Below are positions 50,341-58,113 of a stretch of DNA of 64,000 nucleotides, in pieces. A program made the translations under genes and the position numbers. How positions within the stretch are numbered: position 1 is the first letter of the stretch; each line of letters opens with the position of its first letter. Origin of the DNA: JAHFTW01 sp038046785 (GTDB taxonomy: Archaea; Thermoplasmatota; E2; JACPAO01; JAHFTW01). The notes beneath the pieces are model-generated. The model made no database searches. It was not told where the DNA came from and saw only the letters and a list, made by a program, of their open reading frames with translations. The stretch covers positions 124,001-188,000 of the forward strand of contig JBBSVM010000002.1 in assembly GCA_038046785.1 (NCBI GenBank), given 5' to 3'.

Positions 50341-51699
50341 ATGAGCCTTCGCACCCTCGGCTGCGGTGAGGTCAAACCGGTCCACTACGGCACGACGCAA
50401 ACGTTCGCTGGCTGGGTCCACGCCGTGCGCTCCAAAGGCACCATCGCGTTCCTGGTGTTGCGCGACCGCACCGGCCAGGTGCAGTTTGTCATCAAGAAGG
50501 AGGCGACCCCCGCCCTCTTTGACCAGCTCACCGCCCTGAGCCCGGAATCGGTCGTCTCCGTCACCGGTCTGGTGGCCGCGACCGAGAAGGCGAAGGCCGG
50601 TTTCGAGGTCGTTCCGACGGCGGCGAAGACGCTCAACGTCGCGGCGACCCCGTTGCCGTTCGCGCTCTGGGACGACAAGATTGAGACCGGCATCGACACC
50701 CGTCTCGACAACCGATTCCTGGACCTGCGCGGGCCGCGTTCCGCGGCGATTTTCCGCATCCGCCACAAGGTCGTCGAGTCGGGCTCCGCCTGGCTGCGCG
50801 CCAACGGTTTCCAGGAAATCCACACCAGCAACATCCTCGGCGCCTCGAGTGAGGGCGGCACGGACACCTACAAGTTCGACTACTTCGGCCGCAAGGCGTT
50901 CCTGGCCCAATCGCCGCAGCTCTACAAGCAGATGATGATGGCGGCCGGCATGGACCGCGTCTTCGAGGTGGGCTGGTATTTCCGCGCCGAGAAGCACAAC
51001 ACGGTGCGCCACCTCAACGAGTCGACCGCGTTCGACATCGAGCTCAGTTTCATCGAATCGGAGGAAGATGTTCTCAAAGCCATCGAGGGACTGCTCACCG
51101 CCATCTGGGCCGCCGTCGCGCGTGAGTGCGCGGCCGAAGTCGCCATCCTCAAGGCGGATGTTCCTGTGCCGACGAAAGCGTTCCGCCGCATCCCGTACGA
51201 GGAGGCGCTCACCGTCATCAACCACGAGCTCGACACCGCCGCCGACCTGCCGGCCGAACTCAAGATGCCGCATCTCAAGTTCGGCGACGACATCGGCTCC
51301 GCCGCCGAGAAGGTGCTCTGGCGCGCCATGAAGCGCGAAGGCCATGACTTCTACTTCATCACGAAGTGGCCGCTTGCCCCGAAGCCGTTCTACGTCATGC
51401 CGGAGGACGGCACGATGAACTCGCGTCTCTGCCGCGGCTTCGACTTGGACTACCGCGGCGTCGAGCTCATCTCGGGCGGCCAGCGCATCCACGACCCGGT
51501 TCTCCTGGAAGCTGGCATCAAGCGCTGGGGTCTCGACCCGAAGGATTTCAAGGACTACCTCGACGCGTTCCGCTACGGCATGCCCCCGCACGGCGGTTGC
51601 GGCATTGGGATTGAGCGGATTCTCATGATGATGCTCGGGTTGCCGAACATCCGCGAAGCCATCCTCTTCCCGCGCGATGTGACGCGCTTGACGCCGTAG
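50341..51699 (+). CDS. aspS: Aspartate--tRNA ligase (archaeal type)
   Basis: A class II aminoacyl-tRNA synthetase (452 residues). The N-terminal OB domain reads FAGWVHAVRSKGTIAFLVLR. Motif 2 is WYFRAEKHNTVRHLNEST, and motif 3 is GCGIGIERILMMML. The segment AFLAQSPQLYKQMMMAAGMD is typical of archaeal/eukaryotic enzymes, and the large bacterial insertion is absent. It may also charge tRNA-Asn (non-discriminating) if asparaginyl synthetase is lacking, which this window cannot show. Its stop abuts the stop of the channel gene on the other strand. Confidence 0.96.
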   Translation: MSLRTLGCGEVKPVHYGTTQTFAGWVHAVRSKGTIAFLVLRDRTGQVQFVIKKEATPALFDQLTALSPESVVSVTGLVAATEKAKAGFEVVPTAAKTLNVAATPLPFALWDDKIETGIDTRLDNRFLDLRGPRSAAIFRIRHKVVESGSAWLRANGFQEIHTSNILGASSEGGTDTYKFDYFGRKAFLAQSPQLYKQMMMAAGMDRVFEVGWYFRAEKHNTVRHLNESTAFDIELSFIESEEDVLKAIEGLLTAIWAAVARECAAEVAILKADVPVPTKAFRRIPYEEALTVINHELDTAADLPAELKMPHLKFGDDIGSAAEKVLWRAMKREGHDFYFITKWPLAPKPFYVMPEDGTMNSRLCRGFDLDYRGVELISGGQRIHDPVLLEAGIKRWGLDPKDFKDYLDAFRYGMPPHGGCGIGIERILMMMLGLPNIREAILFPRDVTRLTP

Positions 51700-52617
51700 C
51701 TACAGGTAGTGCAACGCCAGGAAGACGACGACGGGCAGGGCGATCGCCAGGATGGCGCCGCGTCGGTTCACCAGTTCGGCAATGCGCTGCGGGAGTTTCA
51801 TCTGCTCGCCGAAGACCAGCACCGTCGTGACGAGGATGGTGGACGCGATGAACGAATAGGCGGAGATCATCACCTTGTCGAACAGCGTGAGGGCGCCAAG
51901 CGGCGGCAGGCTCACGGTCTGGCTGATGTGGAACCCGACGGCGGTGATGAGCATGCCTGTGCCCAGCGCGAGGCGGTTGGAGGCTTGGCTGCGGTCGAAG
52001 AAGAAGCTGAAACTCGCCACCAGCATGAACGCGACCGGGGGCAGGAAGGTGCGCAGCGCGCTCGACACCGGTTCGCGGCGCAACTCCAACGTGTAGGTGA
52101 GGCGGCTGTAGGACTCCCCGAACGGGTACTCCTTCACCGTCGCCAAGGCGGTGAGGTTGTTCTGGCGCCAACCGGCGACGCGGGCGTCCGCGTCGAGCGT
52201 CGTCGAACCGGGCACGAAGACCAGCGTGTCAGCCTGGTTGATGGTGTCCTCGAGCGTGATGGTGAGCCGCTGCGCGTCGAACGGGTAGTCCGCAAAGGCG
52301 GGGCTGTTGTAGAGGTTGGCCTGGATGCGGTACCAGACATCGCGGCCGGCGGGTCCGGTCTCGTCGGAGAGCAGCTCCCGGCTTGCAGCGCGGCCGTTCA
52401 TGAATTCGAACTGCTCGGGAGTGAAGTTCGCCGGTGCCTGTTGGGGATCCCAGCGCATGTGGAGGTAGAAGTCGAGCGTGTAGGTGCCCTTCGCGGTGTC
52501 GTAGTTCCCCACACTGATGAGATGGAGATCCACGGTGACGGCAACCGGATCCGCCGCGGCGGTGGGAAGGGCGGCAAGAAGGGCGACGAGTCCGAGGGCG
52601 ACCGGAAGGGCGCGCAT
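51700..52617 (-). CDS. Pentameric ligand-gated ion channel homologue (Cys-loop receptor-like)
   Basis: 305 residues with the layout of prokaryotic pLGICs. A signal peptide (1-22) leads to a beta ectodomain with the family strand VDLHLISVGNYDTAKGTYTL, the WDPQQ motif (usually WxPx), and the loop YPFDAQRLTITLED that replaces the Cys-loop without its cysteines. Four membrane helices follow: M1 FLPPVAFMLVASFSFFFD (191-208), M2 about 214-234, M3 about 245-269, M4 about 287-303. LPP between M2 and M3 matches the family. The box ggttttc (52641-52647) is 24 bases before ATG 52617. Ligand and ion choice unknown. Confidence 0.85.
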   Translation of the reverse strand: MRALPVALGLVALLAALPTAAADPVAVTVDLHLISVGNYDTAKGTYTLDFYLHMRWDPQQAPANFTPEQFEFMNGRAASRELLSDETGPAGRDVWYRIQANLYNSPAFADYPFDAQRLTITLEDTINQADTLVFVPGSTTLDADARVAGWRQNNLTALATVKEYPFGESYSRLTYTLELRREPVSSALRTFLPPVAFMLVASFSFFFDRSQASNRLALGTGMLITAVGFHISQTVSLPPLGALTLFDKVMISAYSFIASTILVTTVLVFGEQMKLPQRIAELVNRRGAILAIALPVVVFLALHYL

Positions 52618-52640
52618 GGAAGAGGGCATGGCGTCGCGGC

Positions 52641-52647
52641 GAAAACC
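52641..52647 (-). promoter_or_regulatory. TATA-like box of the ligand-gated channel gene
   Basis: Minus-strand ggttttc ends 24 bases before the ATG at 52617. Confidence 0.45.
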
Positions 52648-52661
52648 GTTGCGAAGTCCGC

Positions 52662-53813
52662 CTACGCGGCGACGACCTGGTGCAGGGAGCCGCCGTGGTG
52701 CAGGACGTACAGTTCGCCTGCCGCATCCTCACCAAAACTGCTGATGTTCAGCCCCGTCTCAAGCAGCAACGTGGAGACGCCGTCGCGGAAACCCCACAGG
52801 TTGCCGGAGCAGTAGTCGCCGTAGAGGTAGGCGCCGCGCAGAGCAGGAATCGCGTTCCCGCGGTAGACGTAGCCACCCGTGACGGCGCATTCGTCGCCGT
52901 CGTTGCTGTACTCCAGGATGGGGAACACCATGCCGTCGCCGGACGCAGAGCCCTCGAAGGCGTGGTTGCCTTCGAAGCGGTCCCAGCCGTAGTTCTCTCC
53001 GCCCGAACTCGCGGCGGGCTGGAAGCTGACCTCTTCCCACTTGTTCTGGCCGACGTCGGCAATCCACAGGTCGCCGGTCGTGCGGTCGAAGGCGTTGCGC
53101 CACGGGTTGCGCAAGCCGTACGCCCAGATCTCGTCGCGGCCCGCCGTTCCCGCGAACGGGTTGTCCGCGGGCGAGAGGTAGCCGGGGCAGACGGCACCGA
53201 CCACTTGGATGCAGGCGACATGGATGTCGAGGCGGAGAATCTTGCCAAGCAGCGACTCGAGGTTCTGGCCGTTGCCCTGCGGGTCGCCGCCGGAGCCGCC
53301 GTCGCCAAGCGCCATGTAGAGATAGCCGTCCGGCCCAAACGCGAGCCAGCCGCCATTGTGGTTGCCGTAGGGCTGCGCCACGGTGAGGACCGGGGTTTCG
53401 CGGCCGTCCCGAATGCGTGACAGCATCGTGTCACCTTTCGGCTTGCTGGAGTAGTGCACGAAGAGGGTGTCGTCATCCTCGGGATCGAACGCGATGCCAA
53501 GCAGCCCCTGTTCGCCGCAGCACTGCGCCTGCGCCGTCAAGTCGAGGGATGTCGTCGGAGTGCCGGAGCGCGTCCAGCGCAGAACCTTCCCGCCCTGCTC
53601 GGCGATGTAGAGCGCGCCGTCGTTCTCGACGAGAGCGATGGGTTTGTTGAGACCGCTAAGGACGGTCTCAAGGGCGATGGTGGGGAGTTGCTCCGTCTGC
53701 CCCGAGGAGGGCGGCGCCGGGGTTGTTCCCGCCGTGATGGGGCCGGAGTCGGGCGAAGCGCAGCCGGCGACCAGAATCAGCAACAGGGCAGCGAAGGCGG
53801 CAACGCGGAGCAC
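52662..53813 (-). CDS. Glucose/sorbosone dehydrogenase-like lipoprotein
   Basis: 383 residues. GTG start, signal with lipobox VAGC (Cys18), a Pro/Thr linker, then a six-bladed beta propeller of the soluble PQQ-dependent aldose dehydrogenase type. Family marks are EQGLLGIAFDPE, YGNHNGGWLAFGPDGYLYMA, LGDGGSGGDPQGNGQ, LGKILRLD, WAYGLRNPWRNAFD, LWIADVGQNKWEEV and YGWDRFEGNH. It should oxidise sugars outside the membrane and pass electrons to the respiratory chain if PQQ is available; no PQQ genes are seen. It lies next to the cox genes, which fits. Confidence 0.85.
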   Translation of the reverse strand: MLRVAAFAALLLILVAGCASPDSGPITAGTTPAPPSSGQTEQLPTIALETVLSGLNKPIALVENDGALYIAEQGGKVLRWTRSGTPTTSLDLTAQAQCCGEQGLLGIAFDPEDDDTLFVHYSSKPKGDTMLSRIRDGRETPVLTVAQPYGNHNGGWLAFGPDGYLYMALGDGGSGGDPQGNGQNLESLLGKILRLDIHVACIQVVGAVCPGYLSPADNPFAGTAGRDEIWAYGLRNPWRNAFDRTTGDLWIADVGQNKWEEVSFQPAASSGGENYGWDRFEGNHAFEGSASGDGMVFPILEYSNDGDECAVTGGYVYRGNAIPALRGAYLYGDYCSGNLWGFRDGVSTLLLETGLNISSFGEDAAGELYVLHHGGSLHQVVAA

Positions 53814-53840
53814 GCGCCGCCATGGCGGAGCGCTCGGTTG

Positions 53841-53895
53841 AATCCTGCGATGACTTCCAATCCGGCAAATCCGGTCGAATCCGGCGAATCAGGTG
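53841..53895. repeat. 9-base-phased aatcc element
   Basis: aatcc or aatc cores recur at 53841, 53859, 53868, 53878 and 53887, mostly 9 bases apart (one step of 10, one of 18). It fills the gap between the dehydrogenase start and the coxII stop and overlaps the last bases of coxII. Unlike the other elements it shows only one orientation. Confidence 0.5.
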
Positions 53896-55268
53896 ACCGT
53901 GACGCCGCCGAGGTTCACCATGCCGAGGCCGACGTGGCCCGACTGGCTGCACCACATGTCGAATGTCCCCGCCACAGTCGGCGTGATGAGGAAGGCGCTC
54001 GTTCCGCCGCCTCCCACGCTGGGGCTCTTCGCGACGATGACGTCGCCGGAGCCGCCCTTGTAGGTGCCGATGTGCAGGTCGTGCGTCGCGGAGTGGGTGT
54101 TGGGGACCTGGATGAGGTAGGTCTTGCCCACTTCGAGTTGCAGCATACCGGGTTGGAACTCGAAGTTGCCCATCTCGACGCGCTTGGGGATGGCTTCAAT
54201 CGCGGTGATGGCGAGCGAGCCGCCGTTCGAGCCGGTGAGCGTGTAGCTGCCCGGTTGCGTCACATCGAAGGCGAAGTAGGTGTCGGCCATCTCGCCCGCC
54301 GGGATGGTCTTCTCGGCAACGCCGACCGCCTTGAGCGTGACGTCGGCTGCGGTGTCGGCAAGGTCCACGACGATGCGGGTCTGGGCAGCGACCGTGAGGG
54401 AGCCAGAGAGCAGCGTGCCGTTGTTTGCGAAGCGCAGGCCGTCCGCCGTCGAGCGCAGTGTCAGTTTCTCCAGAAGCGGGGCGCCGCCTTCCGCTTTCTT
54501 GCCGAAGAACCAGTGGTCGAACTCGGCCTGCGGCACCGACCGGATGGCGGCGTGCATGTAGGCGTGGCCCGGGTTGAGGCAGAACTTGTTGCACTGCACG
54601 AAGTAGTCGCCGGCCGGGAAGCTCACCGTCTGCAGGGCGTACTTGTTGAGGCCAAGCGGGTTGGCGTCGTTGAAGAGGACGTAGGCGCGGTTGGCGTCGA
54701 GAACTTGGAAGGCGTGGATGACGTCGGCCGCCGTGATGTTGAGCAGGAGAGGAGTGTCCTGCGGAACGAGGAAGACGTTCTCTGCTGCGACGTGGCCGGA
54801 GTTGGGATCTGGGTTGGCGAACACTTCGACGCCGGAGCCGTAGTCCGCGAGCCAGTTCCATTGGCTGCCCACGATGCGGACCTCCATCTCGGCGTCTTCG
54901 AGCGCGATGCCGTGGTCGAGTTGGACGAGGCCGCCGTACGCGGCGTAGCCGATGTACATTACCATGATGAGCGGGACGCCGAACCAGGCGATTTCCGCCT
55001 TCATGCTGTGGCGCTCCTTCTCGTTCGTGGTGCGGCCGTGGCCGGTGCCCTCACGGAAGCGGACGATGAGGAGAACGAGCCAGACGAAGACGATGGCGAA
55101 GGTAATGATGCTCAGGATGAGCACGATGCCAAACAGGTCCTCGACAATGCGGCCGCGCTCGGTGAGGGCGTCCGGGAGCCCCCACTTGGCGGAGGCGGCG
55201 GGGCCGGCCACGACCAGCAGGGCGAGGGCGGAAACGAGGACGGCTGCGGCGCGGGCCGGGCGCATCAT
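53889..55268 (-). CDS. coxB: Cytochrome c oxidase subunit II fused to a blue-copper domain
   Basis: 459 residues. Signal, two membrane helices (about 42-70 and 92-115), then the CuA cupredoxin domain: VRIVGSQWNWLADYG, the ligand His in DVIHAFQV, and CNKFCLNPGHAYM with both bridging Cys, His and Met. One extra residue separates the second Cys and His compared with the usual spacing. After a linker beta domain, residues about 360-459 form a second cupredoxin with a type 1 copper set: His in HDLHIGTY, then WCSQSGHVGLGM (Cys, His, Met). The fused domain may hand electrons to CuA. Diverges from coxI. Confidence 0.92.
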   Translation of the reverse strand: MMRPARAAAVLVSALALLVVAGPAASAKWGLPDALTERGRIVEDLFGIVLILSIITFAIVFVWLVLLIVRFREGTGHGRTTNEKERHSMKAEIAWFGVPLIMVMYIGYAAYGGLVQLDHGIALEDAEMEVRIVGSQWNWLADYGSGVEVFANPDPNSGHVAAENVFLVPQDTPLLLNITAADVIHAFQVLDANRAYVLFNDANPLGLNKYALQTVSFPAGDYFVQCNKFCLNPGHAYMHAAIRSVPQAEFDHWFFGKKAEGGAPLLEKLTLRSTADGLRFANNGTLLSGSLTVAAQTRIVVDLADTAADVTLKAVGVAEKTIPAGEMADTYFAFDVTQPGSYTLTGSNGGSLAITAIEAIPKRVEMGNFEFQPGMLQLEVGKTYLIQVPNTHSATHDLHIGTYKGGSGDVIVAKSPSVGGGGTSAFLITPTVAGTFDMWCSQSGHVGLGMVNLGGVTVT

Positions 55269-55373
55269 GGACGGCCTTCGCGACGAGGGCCCCAACCATA
55301 AACCCCACCGCTGTTTTCCTCCTGTTGGATGCCGCCGCCCTTTTGTAGGGCCCAGAAGTGGCCGATGCCGTCC

Positions 55374-57026
55374 ATGGCTGCCGCCGAGTTCGTGATGGCC
55401 GAGCCCTCCCACAAACGCACCGGGCTCATGCGCTGGCTCACCACCACCGACCACAAAGAAATCGGTCTCATGTACCTCTGGGCCGGCTTCTTGTTCTTCA
55501 TTCTCGGCGGCGTCGCGGCGCTTCTCATGCGCCTCGAGCTGTTCTCGCCTGGCATCCAGGTGGTCTCTGGTGAGACCTTCAACGAACTCTTCTCGCTGCA
55601 CGGCACCACGATGGTGTTCTTGTGGATCATGCCCGCCGTCGCCGGGCTTGGCAACTACTTCGTCCCCATCATGCTCAAGGCGAAGGACATGGCCTACCCC
55701 CGCGTCAACGCGCTGAGCTTCTGGCTCATCGTCCCCGCCGGCATCTTGCTCTATCTCCCGCTCGTCATGCAGGGCTGGACCGCCGTCAACGTCACCTGGG
55801 TCGGTTACCCCCCGCTCTCCACCACCTTCCCCGGCATCGGCCTCGACCTGTGGATTCTCGCCCTGATTCTGCTCGGCATGGGTTCCACGCTCGGCGCCAT
55901 CAACTTCCTCGTCACCATCTTCAAGATGCGCGGCCCCGGCGTCGGCCTGTTCAACATGCCGCTGTTCGCCTGGGCGCAGCTGGCGACCTCCATCCTCCTG
56001 GTCTTTTCGCTCCCGGTTGTGACGGTGGCGTTCCTCATGCTGCTCTTCGACCGCAGCTTCGGCACGGCGTTCTTCACTGGCGCCGGCTCGGAGCCCATCC
56101 TCTACCAGCACCTGTTCTGGTTCTTCGGCCACCCCGAAGTGTACGTTCTGATTCTGCCCCTCATGGGCGTCCTCAACGAGGTCATCCCCAAGTTCAGCCG
56201 CCGCCCGGTCTTCGGCTACACCTCGATGGCGTGGGCGATGCTCGGCATCGCCATCGTCGGCTTCCTCGTCTGGGCGCACCACATGTTCACCACGGGCATC
56301 AACCCGACCGTGCGCGCCGTCTTCATGTTCAACACCATGCTGGTCGGCGTCCCGACCGGCGTTAAGGTGTTCAACTGGCTCACCACGATGTGGGGCGGCC
56401 AGATTGCCCTCAAGGCGCCGATGAAGCACGCTCTCGGTTTCATCTGGCTCTTTGTCATCGGCGGCATCACCGGCGTCATGCTCGGCGCCATCCCGATTGA
56501 CTACGCGCTGCACGACTCCTACTTCGTCGTCGCCCACTTCCACTACACGATGGTGGGCGGCGCCGTGTTCGGCATCTTTGCCGGTCTCTACTACTGGTAC
56601 CCCATCCTGTCGAACGGGCGGATGTACAACGAAAAGCTGGCCAACTGGCAGTTCTGGCTCATGTTCAGCGGCTTCAACTTGACCTTCTTCCCGCAGTTCA
56701 TTCTCGGCCTCAACGGCATGCCGCGCCGCGTCGTGGACTACCAGGCGCTCGGCTCGATGCCGCTCATGAACCAGCTCTCCACGGTGGGCTCGTTCCTCAT
56801 CGCCCTCGCCGTCCTGCTGTTCCTCATCAACGTGGTCGTGAGCCACAAGCGCAACGTCCGCGTCAGCGCCGACCCCTGGGGCGGCAACCGCGTCGTCGAG
56901 TACCAGCTCTGGGAGCAGGGCCGCGTCAAGCTCGGCGAAGGTCTCATCGTGGACCATGAGCCGGAGCCGCTCGCGGTCACCGAGGCCAAGGCGCGCGCCA
57001 AGGCTGAACGATTGGAGGCCATCTGA
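55374..57026 (+). CDS. coxA: Cytochrome c oxidase subunit I
   Basis: 550 residues, twelve helices, the catalytic haem-copper subunit that reduces oxygen to water and pumps protons. Haem a ligand in FSLHGTTMVF; CuB and Tyr-His pair in FGHPEVYVLILPL (A-type, with the pump Glu in PEV); further CuB His pair in WAHHMFTTG; haem a3 and a ligands in VVAHFHYTMVGG. ATG 55374 (MAAAEFVMAEPSHKRTG) is supported by ttttgtag (55341-55348) about 26 bases upstream; an earlier in-frame ATG lies within 9 bases of it. Overlaps coxIII by one base (TGATG). Part of an aerobic respiratory chain. Confidence 0.96.
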   Translation: MAAAEFVMAEPSHKRTGLMRWLTTTDHKEIGLMYLWAGFLFFILGGVAALLMRLELFSPGIQVVSGETFNELFSLHGTTMVFLWIMPAVAGLGNYFVPIMLKAKDMAYPRVNALSFWLIVPAGILLYLPLVMQGWTAVNVTWVGYPPLSTTFPGIGLDLWILALILLGMGSTLGAINFLVTIFKMRGPGVGLFNMPLFAWAQLATSILLVFSLPVVTVAFLMLLFDRSFGTAFFTGAGSEPILYQHLFWFFGHPEVYVLILPLMGVLNEVIPKFSRRPVFGYTSMAWAMLGIAIVGFLVWAHHMFTTGINPTVRAVFMFNTMLVGVPTGVKVFNWLTTMWGGQIALKAPMKHALGFIWLFVIGGITGVMLGAIPIDYALHDSYFVVAHFHYTMVGGAVFGIFAGLYYWYPILSNGRMYNEKLANWQFWLMFSGFNLTFFPQFILGLNGMPRRVVDYQALGSMPLMNQLSTVGSFLIALAVLLFLINVVVSHKRNVRVSADPWGGNRVVEYQLWEQGRVKLGEGLIVDHEPEPLAVTEAKARAKAERLEAI

Positions 57027-57886
57027 TGTCCGCCCCGCCCGCTACCGGCCACGATGACGCCGCCGACCACCCGCACCTGCCGCACGGCTCCGTCTGGCCG
57101 TTCTGGCTCGCCATGGCCATCGCCTTCCTCGGCATCGGCCTTGTCCTGTTCGGACAGAGTCTGAAGGCGCCCGACCCGAGCGTGTTCCTCGGCGCCCTCT
57201 CGACCCCTGCCGCCCTCGTCGTGCTCGGCCTCGGCGTCCTCGCCCTCGTCGGCACGCTGATTGGCTGGTTCGTCGAGGACTACAAGTGGTGGCCCACAAA
57301 CACGGGCACCGGCACGCACATCCCGAAGGCCGGCGCGCTGCTCTTCATCAGCAGCGAACTGTTCCTGTTCGGCGCCCTGTTTGCCAACTACTTCACGTTC
57401 CAGCACTTGAGCAAGGTGACCGGACTCGGTTGGCCCGACGCGGACATCCACCTCCCGCTCGTCAACACCGCCATCTTCAGCCTGTTCCTGTTCGCATCGT
57501 CGGGAACTCTCCACAAGTCGGAGAAGCTGCTGAAGGCCGGCGACCACAAAGGGTTCGTGCGCTGGTGGTGGATCACCATCCTGCTCGGCCTCATCTTCCT
57601 GGGCGGCCAAGTCATGGAGTACGCCACCCTCATCCATGAGGGCCACACGCTCGGCTCGTCGCAGTACATCACGGCGTTCTACATCCTGACCGGGACGCAC
57701 GGCTTGCACGTGCTTGGTGGCCTCTGCCTCCTCGCCGTGATGGGCGTGCGCGCCTCGAAAGGGCAGTTCACCGCGACGCGACACGCTGGCCCACAGGTGG
57801 CTGGCATGTACTGGCACTTCGTGGACATCATCTGGGTCATCGTCCTGGTGGTCATCTACATCCTGCCCGCGCTGGGCTTTGCATGA
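57026..57886 (+). CDS. coxC: Cytochrome c oxidase subunit III
   Basis: 286 residues, seven helices, the stabilising subunit III. A His-rich start (HDDAADHPHLPHGS) precedes VWPFWLAMAIAFLGIGLVLF. Family parts include LLFISSELFLFGALFANYF, LFASSGTLHKSEKLLKAGD, GGQVMEYATLIHEG, FYILTGTHGLHVLGGL and GMYWHFVDIIWVIVLVVIYI. The ATG shares bases with the coxI stop codon. A small membrane protein gene follows with a four-base overlap. Confidence 0.95.
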   Translation: MSAPPATGHDDAADHPHLPHGSVWPFWLAMAIAFLGIGLVLFGQSLKAPDPSVFLGALSTPAALVVLGLGVLALVGTLIGWFVEDYKWWPTNTGTGTHIPKAGALLFISSELFLFGALFANYFTFQHLSKVTGLGWPDADIHLPLVNTAIFSLFLFASSGTLHKSEKLLKAGDHKGFVRWWWITILLGLIFLGGQVMEYATLIHEGHTLGSSQYITAFYILTGTHGLHVLGGLCLLAVMGVRASKGQFTATRHAGPQVAGMYWHFVDIIWVIVLVVIYILPALGFA

Positions 57887-58113
57887 AGGCCACCGGAGAC
57901 CGCGCCAAGGCGATTCTCATCCTGCGCGTGCTCGCCGTTCTCATCGCGGTGCCCGGCATCACCATCGGAGGGGCGTTCATCCTCTACACGCCCGGGGAGC
58001 ACACCTTCCATGCGGGCTCGATGGTCGTGGTCGCCGCCGCGGCAGCACTCATCTGGATGGGCGCGCCGGGCCTGGCATCGCGTCTCGTCCCCGAAGAAGC
58101 TACGCCGACGTAA
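57883..58113 (+). CDS. Small membrane protein of the oxidase operon
   Basis: 76 residues with two helices (AILILRVLAVLIAVPGITIG and SMVVVAAAAALIWMGAPGLA). The ATGA overlap with coxIII makes it the last gene of the operon, so it is a candidate for a small subunit IV, although it has no recognisable match. It runs 14 bases into the end of the convergent transporter gene. Confidence 0.7.
   Translation: MKATGDRAKAILILRVLAVLIAVPGITIGGAFILYTPGEHTFHAGSMVVVAAAAALIWMGAPGLASRLVPEEATPT

Noticed and set aside
55269..56957. Long minus-strand extension of coxII through the coxI region
   Set aside because: CoxII has a proper signal start at 55268; the extension is antisense to the conserved coxI sequence.
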